Assembly (NCBI GenBank): GCA_050012355.1
Contig: JBEKHI010000368.1
Coordinates: forward strand, 1-8,397
Length of the DNA stretch: 8,397 bases
From: JBEKHI01 sp050012355
Lineage (GTDB): Bacteria; Actinomycetota; Actinomycetes; Streptosporangiales; Streptosporangiaceae
Reading direction: 5' to 3'
Positions 1-6,192 of this stretch are shown piece by piece. The position numbers and the translations under genes are program-made. The notes beneath the pieces were generated by a model. It did no database searches. It was not told where the DNA came from and saw nothing but the letters and a program-made list of their open reading frames with translations. Each line of letters starts with the position of its first letter. Position 1 is the stretch's first letter.

Positions 1-145
1 GCGGCGCGAAGCCGGTGGCCGCAGGTAGGCGCGGACGGGGTGTCTCCGGCGGGTGCATTGCCGGTGACAGCACTGGCGGACGGACGGCCAGTAGGGCGGT
101 GTGGCTGTTTTGTGACTAGCTGGGGGCAGCGCGGTCGCCGGCTGG

Positions 146-1465
146 GTGCGTCTAATGCGCATGATGCCGGTTCGCCGTGCTTGCTCGGCCGCTCTTGCAT
201 GCGCTTGCGCCGTCGCCGGGCTGGCCGGCTGCAGCAGCGGGCACGGCCCGCCGGTCTCCGCATGTTCCATGCCGCCCGAGCATGCGTACGTCCTCGATGT
301 GACGATATCGGGCCGGGTGCGCTGGCAGGTGCCGGCATGCTGGCCCGAAGATGAGCCGCAACTGTCTCCGCTAGCGATCGGCCCGGTCGCCGTGCTCGCG
401 CAATTTAATCGCCTTTACGGGCTGCGCCTGGCCGACGGGCACCGGATGTGGTCCTGGACTGGCAGCCAGCTCATTGCGGGCATGTGGCGGTGGCAGGGCC
501 TGGTCGTCGTGCTGCAGCAGACCCCCGGCGCGGGCGGGCTGCCGCTGCTCACCGGGCTGGACGCGGGCTCCGGGCAGGTCCGGTGGACGTTGCCCATGGG
601 CGGGGGCGTGGCGGGGTTCTCTCCCACCGCCGACGGCGGCCTGGCCGTCACCAACGAGGACGGCGGGCCTGAGGTGGTGGACCTGTCCAGCGGGCGGGTC
701 CGCTGGACACGCCCGCCCGGGCCGGACTCCGATCCCGCGACCACGTCCATGGCCGTGGCCGGCGGCGCGCTGCTGGCCGCCGTGAACGGCCAGCTGACCA
801 GTTATGACGACCAGACCGGCCAGGTACGGTGGGCCGATCAGCTGGTGTCCCCCCAGCTGACAGGCAGCATGAATGCGCCGGGCCTGCAGGTGTCCGCCGG
901 GCTGGTGTACCTGACCCTGACATGGGCGCAGGGGACGCAGGTGCTCGGCATCAGCGCGGCGGATGGCCGCGTGGAATGGCGGTTCGCGCCTGTCGGGGTC
1001 CAATCGCTGAATGCCTACGCTCCCGGGCTGGTGTCCGTCATATCCGACTCCGGCAACGCGTGGCAGGACGAACTCAACCCGGCCACCGGCCGGGTGCGCT
1101 GGCAGGTTGACTCCAGCAACGAGGCCACGGCTACCCTGGCTGGCATTGTCACCGGCCCGCTCACCTACGAACCTGAACCCGGCCCTGACGGCACGAACCA
1201 GCTCAGCTTGCACGACACACAGACCGGGCAGACCCGGTGGATCTCCGTGCTGAAAGACTTCCCGGCCCTGTCGGTCTTCCCGGACGGACCCCTCCTGATC
1301 GTGCCGGCAGGCGGCCGGGACGGCCCGGATCTGCTCACCGCTCTCCGCATGTCAGACGGCCATCGCGCATGGCAGGTCACGATCCCGGAGCCGGCAGTGG
1401 CACCGCTGTCGGCCGTGCCTGGCGGCGTTCTCGTCTACACCGCCAACATCCTGCTCGGCACCTAG
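146..1465 (+). CDS. PQQ-type beta-propeller lipoprotein
   Basis: Predicted secreted lipoprotein of 439 residues. The N-terminus has basic residues, an Ala/Cys-rich hydrophobic stretch (about residues 12-27) and a clear lipobox, LAGC, with the acylated Cys at residue 29. The rest carries nine copies of the PQQ/quinoprotein blade signature (G-x-x-x-W, often D-x-x-T/S-G-x-V-R-W), with Trp at residues 60, 102, 147, 187, 229, 278, 319, 365 and 409. The spacing of 40-49 residues fits a closed beta-propeller of about eight blades. Such PQQ_2-like propellers usually act as extracytoplasmic binding or scaffold domains. No catalytic residues are evident, so ligand and function are unknown. The GTG at 146 is the first start in frame; ATG codons at residues 4, 6 and 7 are equally possible because no strong ribosome binding site decides between them. 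It is transcribed alone and converges on the methyltransferase gene. Confidence 0.85.
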   Translation: MRLMRMMPVRRACSAALACACAVAGLAGCSSGHGPPVSACSMPPEHAYVLDVTISGRVRWQVPACWPEDEPQLSPLAIGPVAVLAQFNRLYGLRLADGHRMWSWTGSQLIAGMWRWQGLVVVLQQTPGAGGLPLLTGLDAGSGQVRWTLPMGGGVAGFSPTADGGLAVTNEDGGPEVVDLSSGRVRWTRPPGPDSDPATTSMAVAGGALLAAVNGQLTSYDDQTGQVRWADQLVSPQLTGSMNAPGLQVSAGLVYLTLTWAQGTQVLGISAADGRVEWRFAPVGVQSLNAYAPGLVSVISDSGNAWQDELNPATGRVRWQVDSSNEATATLAGIVTGPLTYEPEPGPDGTNQLSLHDTQTGQTRWISVLKDFPALSVFPDGPLLIVPAGGRDGPDLLTALRMSDGHRAWQVTIPEPAVAPLSAVPGGVLVYTANILLGT

Positions 1466-1511
1466 CAGCCACCCGCGCCAGCACTCCCAGACGGCCACGG
1501 CTGTCAGCGAC

Positions 1512-1612
1512 CCGGGCGCCCGGCGTTCCGCGCAGGCAGGACGCTGCCGCGACCCTCACCGGACCCGCGTCTCAATTGGTGTGCGGTGACATAGGAATCG
1601 GCGGACGCCGCC
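1512..1612. terminator. Possible terminator region between convergent genes
   Basis: The 156-base gap between the two convergent genes holds a perfect 12-base GC palindrome (CCGGGCGCCCGG, 1512-1523) and a short hairpin (GGCGG, loop ACG, CCGCC, 1600-1612). Neither is followed by a T-run. A role in termination for either strand is inferred only from their position. Confidence 0.25.
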
Positions 1613-1621
1613 GCACGGCAG

Positions 1622-2326
1622 TTAGTCGGCCCGCAGGACGAAGAACAGGAAGCACAGGAAGCGGGGCTTGGCCGCGATGACGTCGGGGAACAGCTCGCGG
1701 GCGGCCGGTGCGGGTGCTGGCTCGCTGATGACCGCTATCTGGAAGCCGGCCGCGGTGAAGGCGTCGGTCATCGCGTGCAGCGGCCGCTGCCAGAAACTCA
1801 TCTGTACGGTGTGGCCGCCCAGGGTCCACTCTTCGGTCCGGCTGGAGGTCGAGAAATAGTCGGCCTTGCGGCCGGCGTCTTGGTGCATGAGGGTCGTTGC
1901 GAAGGGATGGTCGACGGACGCGATCAGCCGGCCGCCGGGCTTGAGCACCCGCCGCAACTCGGCGAGTGCCGGACCCCAATCCTCCAGGTAGTGCAGCACC
2001 AGGGAGGCGACGACATCGTCGAACGCGTCGTCGGGGAACGGAAGCGGGCCGCCCAGGTCGGCCAGCTGCAGGTCCGCGTCGTCACCGAGCCGCCGCCGGG
2101 CCACCTCCAGCATCCCGGCGCTGGAGTCGAAGCCGGTCACGAGGGCACCCCGTTCGCGCAGCGCCGCGAACAGCGGGCCCGAGCCGCAGCCGGCGTCGAG
2201 GATCCGCCGGCCGGCCACATCCCCGGCTAGGGCCAGCATCGCGGGCCGCTCGTAATAAGCATTGATGAGGCTGGCCTCGTTTTCGGCGGAGTACGCCTCG
2301 GCGAAGCTGTCATAGTCGTTAACCAC
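1622..2326 (-). CDS. Class I SAM-dependent methyltransferase
   Basis: Probable SAM-dependent methyltransferase of the Methyltransf_11 type, 234 residues from the GTG at 2326. Numbered from that start, the SAM-binding motif I (ILDAGCGSG) spans about residues 42-50, the acidic residue that binds the SAM ribose is Asp67 (VTGFDSS), motif II follows (ADLGGPLPFPDDAFD, about 89-103), then LHYLEDW (about 111-117) and post-motif III LKPGGRLI (about 128-135). The C-terminal part (HPFATTL, EEWTLGG, MSFWQRPLHAMTDAFTAAGF) matches a conserved actinobacterial small-molecule methyltransferase group; the substrate is unknown. The frame stays open to an ATG at 2458. That would add 44 residues with an odd Cys-rich start (CGTCRVC) but no family similarity, so I prefer the GTG just before the conserved DYDSFAEAYS. 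The ribosome binding site there is weak (GGGGA). No partner gene is adjacent. Confidence 0.85.
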   Translation of the reverse strand: MVNDYDSFAEAYSAENEASLINAYYERPAMLALAGDVAGRRILDAGCGSGPLFAALRERGALVTGFDSSAGMLEVARRRLGDDADLQLADLGGPLPFPDDAFDDVVASLVLHYLEDWGPALAELRRVLKPGGRLIASVDHPFATTLMHQDAGRKADYFSTSSRTEEWTLGGHTVQMSFWQRPLHAMTDAFTAAGFQIAVISEPAPAPAARELFPDVIAAKPRFLCFLFFVLRAD

Positions 2327-2668
2327 GGCCGGATCCCCAGAATCAGCGGACGGCGAGGTGAGCCTAGCGGAGACCCCTCCAGGGGATTGTGGTCGGCAGG
2401 CATGCGGTCCATCCTGGCATACCCGGCATGTCCCGCACCGTTGTCCCATGTCATCCAATCGTGCTCGGCTCTGGTCTCTGACCTGGGCTGAGGAATCTTC
2501 GGTGACACGCAGACTGGAGGCGATTGCCCATTTTTCGGGTTCTAGCCCGCGCTGGGGCTGTTCGCGTCAATGAAGATTGCTCACACGGAGGTGGTGGGGG
2601 CAGGCTGTGACGACGGTTATGGTTTTGTTCGCCATCTCCGACCGCGGTTGTTCGTGATGTCCCGTGAC

Positions 2669-2693
2669 AGGCATCTCGGCCCGACAGGTGCCT
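2669..2693. repeat. Imperfect hairpin, 8-bp arms
   Basis: AGGCATCT (2669-2676) and AGGTGCCT (2686-2693) pair over eight positions with one G-U pair as RNA, around a 9-base loop. Its role is unknown. Confidence 0.4.
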
Positions 2694-2788
2694 CTGACTT
2701 GGGCGGGCCTTTAAGGGTTCTGGCGCTGATTCTGTGGTGGGGTTACGCGGGGTGATGGATGACGCGCAAAGAGCGAACTTAACTGTCA

Positions 2789-2811
2789 CAGGACACGTGA
2801 CCAGTGTCCTG
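2789..2811. repeat. Perfect inverted repeat, 8-bp arms
   Basis: CAGGACAC (2789-2796) is exactly complementary to GTGTCCTG (2804-2811), with a 7-base spacer. It lies in a non-coding stretch about 65 bases before the oxidoreductase relic. It could be an operator, or part of a mobile-element end. No transposase or target duplication is visible beside it. Confidence 0.55.
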
Positions 2812-2875
2812 TCTCACGGCAACCTGCCCGATCTCAGCGGATTTTGCCCGTCCCAGCGTTCCGGAATGCAATTGA

Positions 2876-3165
2876 CTGCACCTCCCGGCGGAACCGCGTC
2901 TGGAAGCTCTGGTCCCTGGCGAGGTCCGCACGGATTATCTTGATCGCGACGATCGCGACGATCGCACCGGGAACCCGTCGGCGGGCTTCGTGCCGGATGA
3001 GCCGTCGACCGGCTCTGCCTGCTGAGTCCACCGTCGGCGCATGTCGCGCGGTTGCGCGAGCTGGCGTCGATCGGGGCGGATCAGTTCGTGCTGTACCTGA
3101 TGCATGACGACTCGGAAGCCACGCTCGCCGCCTGCCACGGGGAGATCATCCCGGCGCTGCGCTGA
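2876..3165 (+). pseudogene. 3' relic of LLM-class (F420/flavin) oxidoreductase
   Basis: The last ~95 codons of a luciferase-like monooxygenase-fold oxidoreductase, spread over two reading frames. Frame one (2876 to about 3001) ends in ...TGNPSAGFVPDE, which matches the NPxxxFVPDE segment of this family. The frame then shifts by one missing base, and VDRLCLLSP, AHVARLRELASIGADQF, VLYLMHDD and GEIIPALR follow to a TGA at 3163-3165. These are the typical C-terminal elements (DRFCLLGP, HxxRLRELxxLGVDQF, YLMHDD, IIPAL). A TGA at 2873-2875 closes the frame upstream, and no family similarity is seen before it, so most of the expected protein (around 340 residues) is missing. The assignment rests on remembered family motifs. 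A sequencing error could explain the frameshift but not the missing N-terminus. Confidence 0.75.
2942..2968 (+). repeat. Nine-base tandem repeat, three units
   Basis: GATCGCGAC occurs twice in a row (2942-2950, 2951-2959) and is followed by a variant, GATCGCACC (2960-2968). It lies inside the oxidoreductase relic and reads as DRD-DRD-DRT. It replaces the short region that normally links the DY motif to NPxxxFVPDE, and looks like slippage in a gene no longer under selection. Confidence 0.7.
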
Positions 3166-3176
3166 GGTTTCGCGTT

Positions 3177-3240
3177 CCGTGGCGCTCACACCCGGCGTTT
3201 TTCTTCGTTGAGGCTGCCGGGCGTGAGCGGGCTCCCACGG
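3177..3240. terminator. Long imperfect inverted repeat, likely bidirectional terminator
   Basis: CCGTGG (3177-3182) plus CGCTCACACCCGGC (3183-3196) pair with GCCGGGCGTGAGCG (3216-3229) and CCACGG (3235-3240). The inner 14-base arms have one mismatch, the right arm has a 5-base bulge, and the loop is 19 bases. The repeat lies between the end of the plus-strand oxidoreductase relic (3165) and the stop of the last minus-strand peptide gene (3255), where a terminator for both would be expected. No T-run follows, which is common for GC-rich actinobacterial terminators. Confidence 0.6.
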
Positions 3241-3254
3241 AGAACCCGATCAGC

Positions 3255-3377
3255 TCATAGTGCGGCTATCAGGCCTGTGGTCTCGAGCCTGTCTAGCTTG
3301 CGGATGAGGATTGGCTGCGCGCTCTCGTTCTCCGGCACGATCTCGTTATCCGTCTGCGGTGATAGCTGGACGTCCAT
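3255..3377 (-). CDS. RiPP-like precursor peptide, copy 3
   Basis: A 40-residue peptide starting MDVQLSPQTD. Residues 19-34 form the block shared by all three copies, here SAQPILIRKLDRLETT, with Leu at the sixth position where the other copies have Ala. Three residues rich in acids (ENE) precede it. The tail after the block is GLIAAL, six residues and fully non-polar, unlike the polar tails of the other two. AAGGAGG (3385-3391) lies 7 bases before the ATG. It is the last gene of the operon, 29 bases after the stop of copy 2, and is followed by the inverted repeat at 3177-3240. The precursor role is inferred from small size, tandem paralogy, strong ribosome binding site and the RRE-containing enzymes upstream; I do not recognise the family. 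Confidence 0.8.
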   Translation of the reverse strand: MDVQLSPQTDNEIVPENESAQPILIRKLDRLETTGLIAAL

Positions 3378-3406
3378 GACTTCACCTCCTTCCGCGTCGG
3401 GCGAAG

Positions 3407-3532
3407 CTAATTGTCGACGTCGGTAGCGGACGTCGTCTCGAGCCGGTCAAGTTTGCGAATGGCGATTGGCTGCGCGCTGTCGTCGTTCGCCAGGGCCTCG
3501 TCGTCCGCTGGCAGTGGCGGCTTGATTTCCAT
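3407..3532 (-). CDS. RiPP-like precursor peptide, copy 2
   Basis: A 41-residue peptide starting MEIKPPLPAD. Its acidic/hydrophobic N-terminal half shows no alignable identity to the other copies. Residues 19-34 are SAQPIAIRKLDRLETT, identical in protein to copy 1 although six of the 16 codons differ synonymously. The tail is SATDVDN, seven residues ending in Asn. AAGGAGG (3540-3546) lies 7 bases before the ATG. The gene sits 47 bases downstream of copy 1, on the same strand. A seven-residue tail ending in Asn beside an E1-like adenylating enzyme recalls the microcin C7 system, where MccB acts on a heptapeptide ending in Asn. That comparison is an inference and the other two tails do not all fit it. 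Confidence 0.85.
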   Translation of the reverse strand: MEIKPPLPADDEALANDDSAQPIAIRKLDRLETTSATDVDN

Positions 3533-3579
3533 GTGGTCTCCTCCTTGCGGCGTCGCGTCCGCTGGGTTCAGCAGGGCCA

Positions 3580-3708
3580 TCAGTCGTTTGGGGAGGTAGG
3601 GCTTGTCGTCTCGAGCCGGTCGAGCTTGCGGATGGCGATCGGCTGTGCGCTCTCGTCCTCGGGAGCCGTCTCAGCCTGGGGGCCAGGCGTCTGGAAGATG
3701 CTGGTCAT
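3580..3708 (-). CDS. RiPP-like precursor peptide, copy 1
   Basis: A 42-residue peptide starting MTSIFQTPGP. Residues 20-35 are the shared SAQPIAIRKLDRLETT, preceded by EDE and followed by the seven-residue tail SPTSPND. The ATG at 3708 lies 38 bases inside the 3' end of the M50 protease gene, in another frame, with AAGGAGG (3718-3724) 9 bases upstream. Translation may therefore be coupled to the protease and boosted by the strong site. Cys is absent, which argues against lanthionine, sactionine or thiazole chemistry. Ser, Thr, Asp, Glu, Lys and Asn are available for ester, amide or adenylation-based chemistry. Function is inferred from context only. Confidence 0.85.
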   Translation of the reverse strand: MTSIFQTPGPQAETAPEDESAQPIAIRKLDRLETTSPTSPND

Positions 3709-4963
3709 GTGCTGTCACCTCCTTCCTGCCTCGTGGGTATCGCCTGGCTATCGAGCGGACCTGATGCTGGTGGCGGTGCCACCAGCGGTTAGCCCAGAGG
3801 ATCTGCCAGGCCAGCATGATGGCCAGGGCCACGCACCCGTCGAGCGCCGCGGCGAGCGTGCCGCCGATTTCGGCTGCCGCACGCACGAGAAGGGCGATCA
3901 GCGCTGGCAATGAGATGGCGAGTTCCACCGCGAGGCAGATCGCGGTGCCGGCGAGCAGCACGAGGCTGTAGACGCGGACCGCACGCCGCTGCGCGGCCGG
4001 GTAACTACGGCTCGGGTCGGGATCCGGCCTGGCCACGTGCCTGACATGCCGTGTGGCCTGCCTGCCGAGATAGCGGATATATGCCGAGCCGTCCGCGTAC
4101 AGGTTGGCGCACCCGGTCAGGTCCTGGAGCACGAAGTAAACATCGGTGCGCATGAAGACCATGAACTGGGTGGGCAGCGCCAGCAGCGACTCGGCGACGG
4201 CCACGGCGAGCAGGGTGCGGACGAGGCCGTGCGGGCCGGCCAGGCCGAGGATGAGCAGGCATATCCCCGCGGCGCATATGTTGGCGGACATCCCGGCCAG
4301 GTACACGGTCATCCGGGTCCGCCGGGGCGCGGCCCAGACCCCGCTCACGTCGGTCTGCGCGGCGAGGAACTGCAGCCGGGTGCTGAGCGTGATCCGGGCC
4401 GGCGCGCCGGCCGCCCGCGCGGTGGCCAGGTGAGCGAGCTCGTGTACCAGGATCAGCGTCCACGCGATGGCGGCGTCGACGGCGAGCACGAGTCCGGCAT
4501 GGCGGCTCCAGACGAGCACGCGGTAGCTCGGAACCAGCGCCGGGTGGAGCGCCAGCATGACCACGACGGCCACGGCGAAGCCCGCAACGGTAACCGCGAC
4601 GAGGGGATGCAGCAGCCAGCGTACGTGTCCGGGCCGCAGCCAGGGCAGGCTTGGCCGCGGCCGGGCGCTGTCCTCGCGGACGCGCCCGTCGACCGAGGCG
4701 AGGAAGCCGAGCTCGTCCAGTGCTGTCACGAAGTCCGCCACCGCGACGCTAGCCCCGGTCCCGGCCCGCAGCCCGGCCTCAATCTCGGTGACGGTGCGGC
4801 CCTGGCCGAGCAAGACCAGGACCCGGTGCGCTACGTCCGGGACCGAGATGAAGTCGCCGGTCTCTATCCGTCCGATGACCCAGCCGTCCCCGTCCCGGCG
4901 CTCGCACAGATCACGCAGCCGAACCCGCGATCCGCCGTTGACCGTGGTCGCGGTCGCTGTCAC
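3671..4963 (-). CDS. M50 membrane metalloprotease with N-terminal PqqD/RRE-like domain
   Basis: Predicted polytopic zinc protease of 430 residues. Residues about 13-93 look like a PqqD-type winged-helix RRE: a strand pair around FISVPDVAHRVLVLL, then GRTVTEIEAGL and a final helix ending LDELGFLASVDG. The membrane part has hydrophobic segments near 117-141, 157-178, 218-243, 246-267, 330-361 and 365-390. The HExxH zinc motif is HELAH at 174-178. The distal M50 motif is RTDVYFVLQDLTGC (about 272-285), whose Asp274 is the likely third zinc ligand. Related M50 proteins occur in RiPP clusters, where they are thought to cleave leaders. The GTG at 4963 is chosen because it overlaps the TGA of the adenylyltransferase as GTGA, with GGAG (4971-4974) 7 bases upstream; a GTG at 4978 is possible. 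Its 3' end overlaps precursor copy 1. An immunity role is the alternative. Confidence 0.85.
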   Translation of the reverse strand: MTATATTVNGGSRVRLRDLCERRDGDGWVIGRIETGDFISVPDVAHRVLVLLGQGRTVTEIEAGLRAGTGASVAVADFVTALDELGFLASVDGRVREDSARPRPSLPWLRPGHVRWLLHPLVAVTVAGFAVAVVVMLALHPALVPSYRVLVWSRHAGLVLAVDAAIAWTLILVHELAHLATARAAGAPARITLSTRLQFLAAQTDVSGVWAAPRRTRMTVYLAGMSANICAAGICLLILGLAGPHGLVRTLLAVAVAESLLALPTQFMVFMRTDVYFVLQDLTGCANLYADGSAYIRYLGRQATRHVRHVARPDPDPSRSYPAAQRRAVRVYSLVLLAGTAICLAVELAISLPALIALLVRAAAEIGGTLAAALDGCVALAIMLAWQILWANRWWHRHQHQVRSIARRYPRGRKEVTAHDQHLPDAWPPG

Positions 4964-6087
4964 CGGGCCGCTCCGCACGCCTCGCAGCCGGGGTGCGGCG
5001 GGTCATCGAGGACGAGCGGCGCGTCGAGCGCGGCGAGGTTCACCGTCTCGATCCGGCCCGGGACCACCGGCGGTACGCCGGTGAGCAGCGCGACGACCAG
5101 GTGAGCGGCCAGGTAACCGGATATCCCGGCCGGCACCGCGCCGACTGCGCTAAAGACCGCTTCAGTACGATGCGGCGCGTCTGCTGAGTACGCGCCGTCC
5201 TCGGCGTGACGGTCGCGAAGATGCAGCCTGGTGCACTCCCAGCACAGCCCTTCACCGGGGACGAACGCCGCGCACTGAACGAGCGGGCCGTGATAGCCGG
5301 CGGCCACCCAGGGTCGCTTGGCGGCCAGGCAGGCCCGGTTGGTCCAGGCCCGCAACTCCGGAGGCCGGTCCGCCGCGAGCAAGAGTACGTCGCACTCCCC
5401 TGCGAGGCCGAGCACGTCCTCGGTGCAGGTCGCCTCCATACGCTGCGCGGTGATCTCGATGTCGCTGTTCAGACGGCGGAGCCTGGTAGCCGCGGAATCG
5501 GCTTTCGGCTTTCCGATCTCATCCTCGGTGTAGAGGATCTGCCGACTGAGATTGGACAGCTCGACCTCATCGGGGTCGGCGCAGTGCAGGTGGCCCACCC
5601 CGCTCGCGGCGAGCGCGAGCGCGGCGATCCCGCCGGTACCGCCCACGCCGAGGATCGTGACCCGGGCGTCGCGCAGCCGGGCCTGCGGTTCCCAGGAACT
5701 TGCCCGCGGCGTGAGATCGAGCCAGCGGAAATACCGGAGGGCCCTGTCGTATCTGCGCAGGTCCCGTTCTGTCAGGTCGGCCGGAACCGGTCCCGCGACG
5801 TCCTCGACGTACCCGGAGGCGATCAGCTGCCCGGCACCGCGCTCGAGTGTGCCGGCAGGCTGCTCCGGATGCCTGTCGTGCACGTACCCGATGATTTCCG
5901 GCAGGCTGCGGCTGCCGTCCATGGCAGCCAGCATCGTCCACACCCAGCCGTCAGGATCGGCGATCTCCGCAGCGAGCCCGTAAGATACCCCGCCGATGCG
6001 GATCTTCCTGCCCTCCGCTATCCGGTAGGGACCGTGCTCGGGCTTCACCTTCGGCCGGAGCATGACAACCGGAAGATTCTCACCCAC
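4960..6087 (-). CDS. ThiF/E1-like adenylyltransferase with N-terminal RRE-like domain
   Basis: A 375-residue E1-superfamily enzyme, expected to adenylate a carboxylate with ATP. Numbered from GTG 6087, residues about 18-98 resemble a PqqD/RRE winged helix (VWTMLAAMDGSRSLPEII ... LIASGYVEDV). The Rossmann domain follows: ATP loop GVGGTGG (147-153), the acidic pair in CADPDEVE (169-176), SNLSRQILYTEDEIGKPKA (178-196) with the E1 Arg and Lys, and CDVLLLAADRP (232-242). Two CxxC pairs (CWEC 282-285, CEAC 368-371) should hold a structural zinc, as in MoeB, ThiF and MccB. No ThiS/MoaD-like protein is nearby, and the RRE domain favours a peptide substrate, presumably the downstream precursors. GGGAGG (6095-6100) lies 7 bases before the GTG at 6087. 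The in-frame ATG at 6108 has no ribosome binding site and would add seven residues. This is the first gene of the operon. Confidence 0.88.
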   Translation of the reverse strand: MGENLPVVMLRPKVKPEHGPYRIAEGRKIRIGGVSYGLAAEIADPDGWVWTMLAAMDGSRSLPEIIGYVHDRHPEQPAGTLERGAGQLIASGYVEDVAGPVPADLTERDLRRYDRALRYFRWLDLTPRASSWEPQARLRDARVTILGVGGTGGIAALALAASGVGHLHCADPDEVELSNLSRQILYTEDEIGKPKADSAATRLRRLNSDIEITAQRMEATCTEDVLGLAGECDVLLLAADRPPELRAWTNRACLAAKRPWVAAGYHGPLVQCAAFVPGEGLCWECTRLHLRDRHAEDGAYSADAPHRTEAVFSAVGAVPAGISGYLAAHLVVALLTGVPPVVPGRIETVNLAALDAPLVLDDPPHPGCEACGAAR

Positions 6088-6169
6088 CAGAATTCCTCCC
6101 GAACTCATGCACGCAGATATGGTCGCGGAAAAACACTAAGGATGTGATGGGGAATAGCCGGAATATTGC

Positions 6170-6180
6170 GTATTAAATAC
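6170..6180. promoter_or_regulatory. Palindrome just downstream of operon promoter
   Basis: GTATTAAATAC is an 11-base palindrome with 5-base arms in a locally AT-rich stretch (about 6125-6220). Relative to the predicted promoter it would lie a few bases after the transcription start, a usual place for a repressor operator. That role is inferred; no regulator gene is adjacent. Confidence 0.4.
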
Positions 6181-6192
6181 CCTTATCGCGGT

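Larger units (their letters stand above)
2327..2875. other. Gene-free stretch upstream of methyltransferase
   Basis: About 550 bases without a gene I can support. Short open frames exist on both strands, but they show no recognisable motif and no convincing ribosome binding site. The part next to 2326 should hold the methyltransferase promoter, though I could not pick a convincing -35/-10 pair. Two hairpins in the stretch are listed separately. The LLM oxidoreductase relic begins where this stretch ends. Confidence 0.5.

Noticed and set aside
40..354. Open frame from the left edge overlapping the lipoprotein start
   Set aside because: Arg-rich composition, no motif, and 200 bases of overlap with the well-supported lipoprotein.
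2570..2943. Two small plus-strand frames before the oxidoreductase relic
   Set aside because: No family similarity and no convincing ribosome binding site; the composition fits non-coding DNA.
3255..3708. Three similar ~48-base DNA segments as a repeat or CRISPR-like array
   Set aside because: Each segment lies in frame within a short ORF with its own AAGGAGG; differences are synonymous and spacing is gene-like, not a CRISPR array.
4037..5104. Plus-strand open frame of 355 codons opposite the M50 protease
   Set aside because: Low-complexity Arg/Gly/Pro-rich translation and no recognisable domain; it is antisense to HELAH and the other M50 motifs.
4960..6087. ThiF/MoeB of thiamine or molybdopterin biosynthesis
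   Set aside because: No ThiS, MoaD, ThiG or related gene is nearby, and the protein carries an N-terminal RRE-like domain and is linked to peptide genes.
3255..6087. Lasso peptide, lanthipeptide or thiopeptide cluster
   Set aside because: No asparagine-synthetase-like cyclase, Lan enzyme, YcaO or dehydrogenase; the precursors lack Cys.
5206..6147. Long plus-strand open frame (313 codons) opposite the adenylyltransferase
   Set aside because: Antisense shadow in GC-rich DNA; no motif, no ribosome binding site, and the minus strand has clear E1 motifs.
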